A stretch of 43,223 bases of DNA from Candidatus Bacteroides merdigallinarum (GTDB lineage Bacteria; Bacteroidota; Bacteroidia; Bacteroidales; Bacteroidaceae), in the NCBI GenBank assembly GCA_019116285.1, contig DXBX01000005.1:1-43223 (forward strand), in the 5' to 3' direction. The notes beneath the pieces were generated by a model that was not told the DNA's origin, searched no databases, and worked only from the letters and a program-made list of their open reading frames with translations. Positions within the stretch are counted from its first letter, which is position 1, and each line of letters opens with the position of its first letter. The position numbers and the translations under genes were made by a program. Positions 24,733-32,278 of the stretch are shown one piece after another.

Positions 24733-24824
24733 TTAACATCTATTTGCTGTTAGACTAACGGTTAGTCTAGGGTAGACTAGATGTCAGTCTACCCCGGACT
24801 AGGGTTTAGACCAGGGTAGACTGG
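24733..24824 (-). repeat. 22-bp tandem array with TAGTCTA core (right copy of an inverted pair)
   Basis: Read on the minus strand it consists of four 22-bp units (24824-24803, 24802-24781, 24780-24759, 24758-24737) followed by TTAA. Heptamers of the type TAGWCTA have centres at 24754, 24766, 24776, 24788, 24798, 24810 and 24820, with steps alternating 12 and 10. Its inner 48 bp match the left copy at 44 of 48 positions in inverted orientation. Adjacent heptamers can also pair as small hairpins. Confidence 0.9.
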
Positions 24825-24832
24825 CATTCCGC

Positions 24833-25846
24833 CTACTTCACCTCCCACGTGTCGTTGGTCAGCAGCAGTTCCTCGAAGTTGTGGTAGCTCTTCTTGGCGC
24901 TGACCTCCTCAAGTTGTGCATGCACGGCCTGGTCATAGGTCGGCTCGTCCACATCGCGGATGACGCCCAGGGCGATGGGGAAGTCCGGGCCTTCCATCAA
25001 GGCCAGCTTCAGCTGCAGGGTGTTGTCCATGCAGTGCGCGTCGTGGATGAGGATATCTTTTTCAGTGACGCCGTTTTCGCCCAACTTGACCACCTTCAAT
25101 CCGAAACCTTCCTGGGCCAGACCGTATTCGTGGTTCTCGCCGAACAGCATGGGCTTGCCGTGCTCCAGGTAGATGGCATTCTTGGCGCGGCCTTCCTTAT
25201 TATATACGGAGTCGTGCGTGCCGTTGTTGAAGATGACGCAGTTCTGCAGAATCTCGCACACCGAGGCGCCCTTGTGTCGGGCGGCGGCCTTCAGGATGTC
25301 CACCGTGCCCTGCGCATCCGTGGCCACGGCGCGGGCAAAGAAGCGTCCGCGGGCGCCGAAGCACAGTTCGGCGGGGTGGAAAGGATCTTCCACCGTGCCG
25401 TAGGGCGACGATTTGCTGACGAATCCGCGGGGCGACGTGGGCGAGTACTGTCCCTTGGTCAGGCCGTAGATGCGGTTGTTCAGCAGGATCATGTTGATGT
25501 CCACGTTGCGGCGCACGGCGTGGATGAAGTGGTTGCCGCCGATGGCCAGTCCGTCTCCGTCGCCCGAAATCTGCCAGACGGTCAGTGCCGGGTTGGCCAC
25601 CTTGGCGCCCGTCGAGATGGCGGCGGCGCGGCCGTGGATGGTCTGCATGGCGTAGGTGTTCATGTAGTAAGGCAGGCGGCTGGAGCAGCCGATGCCGGAG
25701 ATGACGGCCGTCTGCCACGGGGCGATGCCCAGTTCGGCCATGGCCTTGTGCAGGGAGGCGAGGAAGAAGTGGTCGCCGCATCCGGGACACCAGCGGGGCT
25801 GTCCCTTCTTGAAGTCTTTTGCTGTGAATGTATTGTTGTTGTCCAT
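24833..25846 (-). CDS. korB: 2-oxoacid:ferredoxin oxidoreductase beta subunit (2-oxoglutarate type)
   Basis: The 337-residue subunit binds thiamine pyrophosphate. The N-terminal Cys motif WCPGCGDHFFLASL is at about residues 18-31, and the TPP/Mg motif GDGDGLAIGGNHF with NNRIYGLTKGQYSPT follows at about residues 95-135. With KorA it oxidatively decarboxylates a 2-oxoacid, most likely 2-oxoglutarate, to acyl-CoA while reducing ferredoxin; it can also run in reverse in anaerobes. It follows korA by 20 bases. Pyruvate or branched-chain 2-oxoacids remain possible substrates. Confidence 0.92.
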   Translation of the reverse strand: MDNNNTFTAKDFKKGQPRWCPGCGDHFFLASLHKAMAELGIAPWQTAVISGIGCSSRLPYYMNTYAMQTIHGRAAAISTGAKVANPALTVWQISGDGDGLAIGGNHFIHAVRRNVDINMILLNNRIYGLTKGQYSPTSPRGFVSKSSPYGTVEDPFHPAELCFGARGRFFARAVATDAQGTVDILKAAARHKGASVCEILQNCVIFNNGTHDSVYNKEGRAKNAIYLEHGKPMLFGENHEYGLAQEGFGLKVVKLGENGVTEKDILIHDAHCMDNTLQLKLALMEGPDFPIALGVIRDVDEPTYDQAVHAQLEEVSAKKSYHNFEELLLTNDTWEVK

Positions 25847-25866
25847 GATGTTGTCCTCCTGATGGG

Positions 25867-27717
25867 TTATTGGTTGATGATTTTAGTGAAGGCGTCCACC
25901 AGTTCGCTGACGACGAACGGCTGGCCTTTGACCTCGTTATACTGATAGGGCACGAAGCCGTCCACCTTCATGCGCAGGTAGCCGGCAAACTGGCCCAGGT
26001 TCTGCTCGGCCACTACGACCTTGGGATACTTCTTCAGCACCTCGGCCGTGTTCTTGGGCAGGGGATTGATGTAGCTGAAGTGTGCCAGGGCGGCCTTGTG
26101 CCCCGCCTTGTTCAGCTCGTCCATGGCCGAATAGAGGTGGCCGAACGTGCCGCCGAAGCCCACAATGAGCAGGTCGGCATCGTCCGCGCAACCATAGACC
26201 TGCACGTCGGGCACGGGAATCTTGGCCACCTTCTCGGCACGCAGGCGACACATCAGGTTATGGTTGTCCGGATCGGTGGAGATGGCGCCCGTCCAGCTGT
26301 CCTTCTCCAGGCCGCCCAGGATGTGGGTGAAGCCTTCCCGGCCCGGGACGGCCCAGTAACGCACACCGGTCTCGGCATTGCGCTGGTAGGGGGCATAGTG
26401 TCCCTTCATGGCCTCGGTGACGTAGGGCGGCTTGATGTCCGGATATTCCGCGAGCTTGGGCAGACGCCAGGAACCTGAACCATTGGCCACATAGCCATCG
26501 GTCAGCAGCACGACGGGCGTCATGTGCTCCAAGGCAATCTTGCTGGCCATGTAGGCGGCGTCAAAGCAATTGGTCGGCGAGGTGGCGGCGATGACCGGCA
26601 TGGGACTTTCGCCGTTGCGTCCGAAGAGCGCCTGCAGCAGGTCTGTCTGCTCGGACTTGGTGGGCAGGCCCGTCGAAGGACCGCCGCGCTGCACGTCCAG
26701 CACGACGAGGGGCAACTCCGTGATGACAGCCAGGTTCATGGCCTCCGACTTGAGGCAGACGCCCGGGCCCGACGTGGACGTCACGGCCAGTGCCCCGGCA
26801 AAGGAAGCGCCGATGGCAGTGGAGCAGCCCGAAATCTCGTCCTCGCACTGCACGGTCATCACGCCCAGCGATTTATGTTTGGCCAGCTCGTGCAGCACAT
26901 CCGTGGCCGGCGTGATGGGGTAGGAACCGAGGAAGAGCTTCAATCCGGCCTTTTCGGCAGCGGCAATGAAGCCATAGGCCGTAGCCTTGTTTCCCGTGAT
27001 GTCCATGTAGAGTCCGGGCACCTTCTCTTTGCTCTCAATACGCCAGGTGGAGTGGGCGATGGAGGCGTGCGTGTTGTGTCCGTAGTCCCATCCGGCGTGT
27101 ATCACCTTGATGTTGGCCTCGGCCACTTCGGGTTTCTTGGCGAACTTCTCGCGGAGGAACACCTCGGCGATGGTCAGGTCGCGGTCGAAGAGCCAGCACA
27201 CCAGGCCCACGACGAACATGTTGCGGCACTTCAGCATCGCCTTGTTGTCCATGCCTGTATCGGCTAGGCAATCCTTCACCATCTTCGTGATGGGGGCGGC
27301 TATCAGTTCTTGCTGGATGCCCAGTTCTTTGATGGGGTCATCCGTGGCAAAGGCTGCTTTCTCCAGGTCAGACTTCTGGAAGGCGTCCGTGTCAATGATG
27401 ATGCATCCGTTGGGTTTGGCGAACTTGTATTGCGTCTTCAGGGCGGCGGCGTTCATGGCCACCAGCAGGTCGCACTTGTCGCCCGGCGTGTACACCTTTC
27501 TTGCACCGATATGTACCTGGAAGCCCGACACCCCTGTCAGTGAACCTTGCGGGGCGCGGATGTCTGCCGGATAGTCGGGGAAGGTGCTGATGTCATTTCC
27601 CACCGTAGCAGAAACTGTTGAAAAGATGTTGCCGGCGAGTTGCATTCCGTCGCCGGAGTCGCCGGAGAACCGTACTACCACTTCGTCCAGCTCTTTGACC
27701 CTCATGTCGTTTGCCAT
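25867..27717 (-). CDS. korA: 2-oxoacid:ferredoxin oxidoreductase alpha subunit with fused gamma domain
   Basis: The 616-residue protein fuses the gamma domain (residues about 10-190, RFSGDSGDGMQLAGNIFS) to the alpha domain (about residues 220-600; SYPITPATDVLHELAKHK at about 270 and the VQCEDEISGCSTAIGASFAG segment). The GxGGxxG-type region LLIVGFGGTFGHLYSA lies in the C-terminal part. It works with KorB. No ferredoxin-type 4Fe-4S CxxCxxC pair is seen here, so a separate ferredoxin must take the electrons. A 14-bp palindrome lies 42 bases upstream of the start. Confidence 0.92.
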   Translation of the reverse strand: MANDMRVKELDEVVVRFSGDSGDGMQLAGNIFSTVSATVGNDISTFPDYPADIRAPQGSLTGVSGFQVHIGARKVYTPGDKCDLLVAMNAAALKTQYKFAKPNGCIIIDTDAFQKSDLEKAAFATDDPIKELGIQQELIAAPITKMVKDCLADTGMDNKAMLKCRNMFVVGLVCWLFDRDLTIAEVFLREKFAKKPEVAEANIKVIHAGWDYGHNTHASIAHSTWRIESKEKVPGLYMDITGNKATAYGFIAAAEKAGLKLFLGSYPITPATDVLHELAKHKSLGVMTVQCEDEISGCSTAIGASFAGALAVTSTSGPGVCLKSEAMNLAVITELPLVVLDVQRGGPSTGLPTKSEQTDLLQALFGRNGESPMPVIAATSPTNCFDAAYMASKIALEHMTPVVLLTDGYVANGSGSWRLPKLAEYPDIKPPYVTEAMKGHYAPYQRNAETGVRYWAVPGREGFTHILGGLEKDSWTGAISTDPDNHNLMCRLRAEKVAKIPVPDVQVYGCADDADLLIVGFGGTFGHLYSAMDELNKAGHKAALAHFSYINPLPKNTAEVLKKYPKVVVAEQNLGQFAGYLRMKVDGFVPYQYNEVKGQPFVVSELVDAFTKIINQ

Positions 27718-27758
27718 AATCTTAAGGTATTATAAATAATGTAGCTTTTGTATTTAGT

Positions 27759-27772
27759 CGGACACGTGTCCG
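27759..27772. promoter_or_regulatory. Perfect 14-bp palindrome (CGGACACGTGTCCG) upstream of korA
   Basis: CGGACACGTGTCCG reads the same on both strands and lies 42 bases before the korA start. GTCGG and CCGAC flank it on the two sides. It looks like an operator for a dimeric regulator, but no such regulator is identified here. Confidence 0.5.
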
Positions 27773-27838
27773 GCCGACAAATTTCGGAAAGTTAATCGGA
27801 TTCTCAAAACTTTTCTTCGTAAAATCGGCGGAAAGCGC

Positions 27839-27846
27839 TATCTTTG
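27839..27846 (+). promoter_or_regulatory. -7 box (TATCTTTG) for tRNA-Arg
   Basis: TATCTTTG lies 40 bases upstream of the tRNA, facing it. Confidence 0.65.
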
Positions 27847-27886
27847 CGGCCACATTCCTTGTTCTTCCTCTCTTCTGGAGGCAAAT

Positions 27887-27958
27887 GGTCTTGTAGTTCA
27901 ACGGATAGAATAGAAGTTTCCTAAACTTTAGATCCGGGTTCGATTCCCGGCGAGACTA
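27887..27958 (+). tRNA. tRNA-Arg (anticodon CCT)
   Basis: All four arms fold: the acceptor GGTCTTG pairs with CGAGACT (with G-U pairs), D-stem GTTC/GAAT, anticodon stem GAAGT/ACTTT with loop TTCCTAA, and T-stem CCGGG/CCCGG with loop TTCGATT. The anticodon CCT reads AGG. The 3' CCA is not encoded. A second start or end shifted by one base is possible. Confidence 0.92.
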
Positions 27959-28060
27959 CTTCCCTGAATTCCTATATCATCAGCAAACAACCGTCGTTGA
28001 AGAAGAATCGGCAGACGGCTGTCAACCGCATGTCGGTCCGCAAAAAGACAGTCCCTCATC

Positions 28061-28140
28061 GCCCCTGCTCCCTACCTCCTCCCTACCTTCTCCTTGTCTA
28101 TACACAGGGACTTGGTAGGGAGGAGGTAGGGAGCAGGGGC
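28061..28140. repeat. Hairpin with perfect 27-bp arms built from an 11-bp CTCCCTACC repeat
   Basis: Arms 28061-28087 and 28114-28140 are perfect complements with a 26-base loop. The left arm contains CTCCCTACCTC and CTCCCTACCTT at an 11-bp step, continued by CTCCTTGTCTA. A-rich sequence precedes and T residues follow (GACTTTTTCTC), so it can act as a bidirectional terminator between the tRNA and the nitroreductase gene. Confidence 0.9.
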
Positions 28141-28154
28141 GACTTTTTCTCCTG

Positions 28155-28189
28155 TTTGGGAGCAACGCGACGGATTTTGCGTATATTTG
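28155..28189 (+). promoter_or_regulatory. Promoter of the nitroreductase-like lipoprotein gene
   Basis: TTTG at 28155-28158 and TATATTTG at 28182-28189 form a plausible -33/-7 pair, 34 bases before the start codon. The spacing (23 bases) is somewhat long. Confidence 0.6.
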
Positions 28190-28223
28190 TCCCCTGATAG
28201 TAAACAAGTAATAACGAAACATT

Positions 28224-28874
28224 ATGAAAGCAATGAAATCCATCCTCGGCGGCCTGTGCCTTTGTGCCGTCGTTAGTAGCTGCGCTCCCTCGGCTCAGAA
28301 AACCGAAACGGCTGTGGCGGAAACTCCTGCCAAGTCGGACGTAGTGATTGAGAACATCCTGACACGTCGCAGTATCCGTCAGTACAAGCCGCAGGCTGTC
28401 AACCGCGACACGATGCAGATTATCCTGAACTGTGGCATCAACGCGCCCAACGGGCAGAACAAGCAGTCGTGGGAGGTTCGTGTGGTGGACAATCCCGAGT
28501 TCATCAACGGGCTGACGGAAATCTATAAGAAGGCCAATCCCAAGGCGAGTGAAGATCCTTCATTCAAGAATATGTTCCGCAATGCACCCACGGTGGCGTT
28601 CATTGCCCGGGACACGAAGTATGACATGTCGCAGATAGACTGCGGCCTGCTGGGAGGTAACATGGTGTTGTCCGCCTGGTCGATGGGGGTCGGTTCGTGC
28701 TGTCTGGGAGGCCCTGTGCGTTTCATGCTGACAACTCCGGAGGCCGCTCCCTATCTGGAGAAACTGGATTTCAGCGATGGCTATGAGTTGTTGTACTGCA
28801 TTGCTTTCGGCTATCCGGATGAGACTCCGGCAGCCAAGCCCCGCAAGGCGGATAAGGTGCGCTTTATCGACTGA
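28224..28874 (+). CDS. Nitroreductase-family lipoprotein
   Basis: The 216-residue protein has a lipoprotein signal peptide with lipobox VVSSC (Cys20), then the nitroreductase start NILTRRSIRQYKPQAVNRD (about residue 45) with the FMN-phosphate Arg-Ser-x-Arg motif. The segments GINAPNGQNKQSWEVRVV (about residue 73) and GGNMVLSAWSMGVGSCCLG (about residue 143) are typical of the fold. The family reduces nitro compounds, quinones or flavins with NAD(P)H. A lipoprotein form would sit in the periplasm or outer membrane, where NAD(P)H is not available, so the electron donor is puzzling. It is a single gene ending at a strong terminator. Confidence 0.88.
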   Translation: MKAMKSILGGLCLCAVVSSCAPSAQKTETAVAETPAKSDVVIENILTRRSIRQYKPQAVNRDTMQIILNCGINAPNGQNKQSWEVRVVDNPEFINGLTEIYKKANPKASEDPSFKNMFRNAPTVAFIARDTKYDMSQIDCGLLGGNMVLSAWSMGVGSCCLGGPVRFMLTTPEAAPYLEKLDFSDGYELLYCIAFGYPDETPAAKPRKADKVRFID

Positions 28875-28880
28875 AACAAG

Positions 28881-28915
28881 GAAAGGCTTGCGCCCTCTGG
28901 GGATGCAAGCCTTTC
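28881..28915. terminator. Terminator after the nitroreductase-like gene
   Basis: GAAAGGCTTGC at 28881-28891 pairs perfectly with GCAAGCCTTTC at 28905-28915. Downstream TTTTGTTTTTG supports termination, and it also separates the converging winged-helix gene. Confidence 0.85.
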
Positions 28916-28946
28916 ACATTTTGTTTTTGTCTATACATCTGCTGCG

Positions 28947-29165
28947 TTAAGCGGTCAGGACAGCTAGACGGTAATAGATACCTTGGTTTCCACTCACCTG
29001 CTCTATCTTCTTTTCCCGCAGAAGCTGCAGCAACGCCATGCACAAGTCCGTGCTGGCCAGGTTGCATAGATTCTCGAGCTCGCCGAAAGTACAACGGGTG
29101 TAACGGAGCAGAATGTCGTACACCTTTCGGCTGTTGGTTCTAATTGCTTGAATATTGAACTTCAT
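28947..29165 (-). CDS. Winged-helix miniprotein (DUF2582-like)
   Basis: With ATG 29165 the protein has 72 residues (MKFNIQAIRTNSRKVYDIL); the frame is open to 29189. It looks like a single winged helix-turn-helix domain: helices around KVYDILLRYTRCTFGELENL and STDLCMALLQLLREKKIEQV, and a wing GNQGIYYRLAV. It resembles the small family of Bacteroidales winged-helix proteins and is probably related to the 76-residue protein at 30785. A DNA-binding role is likely but the target is unknown. Confidence 0.75.
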   Translation of the reverse strand: MKFNIQAIRTNSRKVYDILLRYTRCTFGELENLCNLASTDLCMALLQLLREKKIEQVSGNQGIYYRLAVLTA

Positions 29166-29293
29166 AAAACAAAATGTTGCTATATACAACGGTTTAGGTT
29201 ATTTGTCCTACAAAGTAAGGCATTTATTTTGGATAAGCAAGCGTTAAAACCTCTTTTATGTTGTCCTTTTGCAGTTCTTTGCGCTTCTTTAAC

Positions 29294-30769
29294 TTACTTG
29301 GGGTCGCAGGTGGGTGGTTCTGCTCCATCTTGGGCCACAATGAGCAGGATATCCTCCGGTTGCAGTTGCAGGTCGCCGTTGGGCACCAGGAAGCGGTCGT
29401 CGCGTTTCACCAGCATGACCAGTACGCCTTTGGGGAAAGGGATGTCGCGGATATGGTCGCCATGCTGAGCCAGCAATTTCTTGGTGCAGCGCATCTCGTG
29501 CAGGCTACTGTCCATGGTGTCAGGAAACTCGATGCCAAAGAAGTCAGGCTTTTGGGGCACAGGGTCGCAGAGATCCAGTTTGCGGGCTGCCCACGGCAGG
29601 GTCATGCCTTGCGCCACGAGCGAGATGAGGGTGACGAAGAAGACGATGTTGAAGATCTGTTCGCCGCCGGGCACGTTGCTTACTACCGGGTAGGTGGCGA
29701 ACAGGATGGGAGCCGCGCCGCGCAAGCCTACCCATGAAATGAATAACTTGGATTTCCGGCTGATTTTCCGTCCGAAAGGCAGGAGGCTGAGCCATACGCT
29801 GACGGGGCGGGCTACCAGCGTCATGAAGATGCCCACCAGGATGGCCGTCACCGTGACACCCAGCATCTCATGCGGATTGACCAGCAATCCCAGGATGAGG
29901 AACATTACCACCTGCAATAGCCACGTCACGCCATTCAGGAAGGTGCCTGTCTCTTTCTTGTGTATCAGCCGGCTGTTGCCGATGACCAGGCCTGCCAGAT
30001 AAACGGCCAGGTAGCCGTTGCCTTTCAATAAGAAAGTGGCGCAGTAGATGATGAAGACAAAGCTGATCATCAGTACCGGATACAGTTCTTCGTTCTTCAG
30101 GTTAATGCGGTTCACCAGCCATACTGCCGCCTTGCCCAGCAGGAAACCTACAGCACCACCTACTGTGAATTGCAGGACAAGGGAGGTGGCAATGTCGCCT
30201 GCAGACAGACTGCCCGACTGGATGCATTGGATGAGGATGATGGTCAGCAGGTAGGCCATCGGGTCGTTACTTCCGCTCTCCAGCTCCAGCATGGGGCGCA
30301 GGTTGTGGCGCAGGTTGATGCGTTGCGTGCGCAGGATGTTGAATACGGAGGCTGAGTCTGTGGACGACATCGTGGCGGCCAGCAGCAGCGATCCCAGCAG
30401 GCTGAAGCCTATCTCGGTGTGTTGCCAGCCCGATATGAAGTAGATGAAGAATCCCGTAAGGGCAGTGGTCAGCAGTACGCCCACGGTGGACAGCATGATG
30501 CCCGGCAGAGCCACCGGGCGGATATCCGACAACTTGGTATCCATGCCGCCGCTGAAGAGGATGATACTCAAGGCAATGGTGCCGATGTATTGTGCTTGTG
30601 TGGCATTGTCGAATTGGATACCCAGTCCGTCAGTGCCGAACAGCATGCCCGCCACGAGAAACATTAACAAAGTCGGGATACCGAATCGATACCCAGTCTT
30701 ACTGATAAGAATGCTGCCAAAGATGAGCAACGAGCCCACCAGCAGCCCGATTTCCAACGAAATGTTCAT
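29294..30769 (-). CDS. Potassium/proton antiporter (NhaP2/CvrA type, CPA1 family)
   Basis: The 491-residue protein has about 12 membrane segments in a CPA fold (LLVGSLLIFGSILISKTGYR at the N-terminus, ELESGSNDPMAYLLT at about residue 160 with the paired Asn-Asp ion site). A cytoplasmic TrkA-C/RCK-type domain follows (about residues 405-485, KGVLVMLVKRDDRFLVPNGD), which is the NhaP2/CvrA arrangement. It expels K+ (or Na+) against proton entry and may respond to a cytoplasmic ligand. It lies 15 bases after a winged-helix miniprotein gene, probably in one transcript. Confidence 0.92.
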   Translation of the reverse strand: MNISLEIGLLVGSLLIFGSILISKTGYRFGIPTLLMFLVAGMLFGTDGLGIQFDNATQAQYIGTIALSIILFSGGMDTKLSDIRPVALPGIMLSTVGVLLTTALTGFFIYFISGWQHTEIGFSLLGSLLLAATMSSTDSASVFNILRTQRINLRHNLRPMLELESGSNDPMAYLLTIILIQCIQSGSLSAGDIATSLVLQFTVGGAVGFLLGKAAVWLVNRINLKNEELYPVLMISFVFIIYCATFLLKGNGYLAVYLAGLVIGNSRLIHKKETGTFLNGVTWLLQVVMFLILGLLVNPHEMLGVTVTAILVGIFMTLVARPVSVWLSLLPFGRKISRKSKLFISWVGLRGAAPILFATYPVVSNVPGGEQIFNIVFFVTLISLVAQGMTLPWAARKLDLCDPVPQKPDFFGIEFPDTMDSSLHEMRCTKKLLAQHGDHIRDIPFPKGVLVMLVKRDDRFLVPNGDLQLQPEDILLIVAQDGAEPPTCDPK

Positions 30770-30784
30770 GTGTGCTGTGCAGGA

Positions 30785-31015
30785 TTAGTGGTAGAATTCT
30801 ACTACCAGTCCCACAGTGCCATTGTGTGTGATGCCGTCTTCGCCAAAGTCTATCTTGTTCTCGCGGGCGAGCCATCCGATAGCTGCGTAGAAGTCGGGGA
30901 TGGAGAGTCCCGAAGCCTGTTGCAGGCCTTCGACATCCCATATACGCTTGTCTCTGTTGGAATCCAGCAGGTTCCATATTTTACCTGCATTCAGACCGAT
31001 TTGATACTTGTCCAT
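30785..31015 (-). CDS. Winged-helix miniprotein (DUF2582-like)
   Basis: The 76-residue protein (MDKYQIGLNAGKIWNLLDSN) has the layout of a DUF2582 winged helix: helix AGKIWNLLD, helix DVEGLQQASGLSIPDFYAA, recognition region IGWLARENKIDFGED and the wing GTVGLVVEFY. The family is abundant in Bacteroidales, without a known function. It immediately precedes the K+/H+ antiporter gene, so it may regulate that transporter or respond to the same stress. Its promoter region is shared with the divergent AraC gene. Confidence 0.85.
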   Translation of the reverse strand: MDKYQIGLNAGKIWNLLDSNRDKRIWDVEGLQQASGLSIPDFYAAIGWLARENKIDFGEDGITHNGTVGLVVEFYH

Positions 31016-31137
31016 TTTTGTTTGATATTAATAAAGTTAGATTCTTTCTTGCAAAGAAAGGAACTTTGGACGAAAAACTGACATTCTGTTGTGTATTAAT
31101 TGTGTTCTGTTTCACTTTTTTTATAGATTGAGGCGGC

Positions 31138-31160
31138 TTTGCTATCTTCTATATAGCAAA
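31138..31160. promoter_or_regulatory. Inverted repeat TTTGCTAT/ATAGCAAA in the divergent regulatory gap
   Basis: TTTGCTAT at 31138-31145 and ATAGCAAA at 31153-31160 are exact complements around a 7-base spacer. It sits in the 263-base gap between the antiporter unit and the AraC gene, about 85 bases before the AraC -7 box. It could be an operator; no binding protein can be named. Confidence 0.45.
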
Positions 31161-31242
31161 TTGAGGGCGGATGAACGGGAACATCGGAATTTTAGGACAC
31201 TTATGGCGCGGAATGCAGGATGATTGTGTCGGAAATATTGTC

Positions 31243-31250
31243 TTACTTTG
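31243..31250 (+). promoter_or_regulatory. Putative -7 box (TTACTTTG) for the AraC gene
   Basis: TTACTTTG resembles the Bacteroides -7 box but has a shortened spacer. It is 28 bases upstream of the start codon. Confidence 0.4.
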
Positions 31251-31278
31251 CGGCCAAATCAAACACTCATAGCTACCT

Positions 31279-32163
31279 ATGGAAGAGAATATCATGAACT
31301 TAAATCGCAAGAGCGAGAATTGGGCTGTCTATGCGGATGAACGTATCGCTTTTGTGGAGAACCTGCAGAATCTGGAGCGTGTGGAGCCCATGAAGCTGGA
31401 ACATTTCCTGATGATGGTATGCCTGCGTGGCCAGGCGACGGTGAATATTGAGGGGCGGACTTATGATGTACGGCCTCATGACGCGCTGATTTGTCATCCT
31501 AATATTGTATTGGGAAAGAGTGTGGCCAGCATGGACTTGGATTTCCGTTGCATCTGCCTATCGAAAGACTATCTGGGGCAGCTGACGTTGATTCCGTCCG
31601 AAAGCACGTGGGATATGATGATGTTTCTGGAGAAGTCGCCCGTATTGTCGCTTACGGCAGACGAGGTGCAAGGTTTTTGCTTGTACTATGACCTGATGCG
31701 TTCGCGGCTGATGGGGGCGCCTCGCCGTCATCGCAAGGAGTTGGTAGATGCGTTGCTGACGGCTTTCCTCTACGAGTTTCGCGATGTGTTGGACCGCTTT
31801 GCCGACTTTCGTCCGCAATCCTATTCGGCGGGTAGCAACGTATTCCATAATTTCATTTCATTGCTCTCTTCTTCCTATCCTAAATCGCGCAGTGTGGCCT
31901 ATTATGCCGATAAGCTATGTCTGACACCCAAGTATCTGTCCACTGTCTGTAAGGAGGCCAGTGGTGAGACGGCCAGTGAACTTATCAATCGCTATGTGGT
32001 GAAAGATATTGATTTCCTGCTGAAGCAGCGTGGCCGCAGTGTCAAGGAAATCTGCAATGAACTGGAGTTTCCCAATCTTTCTTTCTTTGGCCGTTATGTC
32101 AAGAAACACTTGGGATTGTCTCCCAAGCAGTATCGTGAGAAGGTGCTGGGGAAAGAAGAGTGA
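31279..32163 (+). CDS. AraC-family transcriptional regulator
   Basis: The 294-residue protein has a cupin-like sensing domain (about residues 20-110, FLMMVCLRGQATVNIEGRTY) and two helix-turn-helix motifs in the C-terminal 100 residues: RSVAYYADKLCLTPKYLSTV (about residue 207) and SVKEICNELEFPNLSFFGRY (about residue 254), followed by HLGLSPKQYRE. The family binds DNA and usually activates neighbouring genes on ligand binding. The start at 31279 is followed by a second possible ATG at 31294. Targets cannot be named; the divergent antiporter unit is a candidate. Confidence 0.93.
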   Translation: MEENIMNLNRKSENWAVYADERIAFVENLQNLERVEPMKLEHFLMMVCLRGQATVNIEGRTYDVRPHDALICHPNIVLGKSVASMDLDFRCICLSKDYLGQLTLIPSESTWDMMMFLEKSPVLSLTADEVQGFCLYYDLMRSRLMGAPRRHRKELVDALLTAFLYEFRDVLDRFADFRPQSYSAGSNVFHNFISLLSSSYPKSRSVAYYADKLCLTPKYLSTVCKEASGETASELINRYVVKDIDFLLKQRGRSVKEICNELEFPNLSFFGRYVKKHLGLSPKQYREKVLGKEE

Positions 32164-32185
32164 TGGGGGTATCGTCCCTTTGAAA

Positions 32186-32223
32186 ACAGCGGTACGCTTG
32201 GAAATGTCCGGGCGTACCGCTGT
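32186..32223 (+). terminator. Terminator hairpin after the AraC gene
   Basis: ACAGCGGTACGC at 32186-32197 pairs perfectly with GCGTACCGCTGT at 32212-32223. The T-tract after it is weak (TTGTGTT). Confidence 0.65.
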
Positions 32224-32278
32224 TTGTGTTCAGGCATATTGCCTTAAAATGCGAGTAATATATTTGTGTAAGCAGTGT

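Noticed and set aside
20117..24824. Classical invertible capsule promoter of Bacteroides (Mpi type)
   Set aside because: The inverted copies are 4.5 kb apart and enclose whole genes, and the repeat sequence does not look like the short Mpi sites. Inversion of the block itself is kept as a finding.
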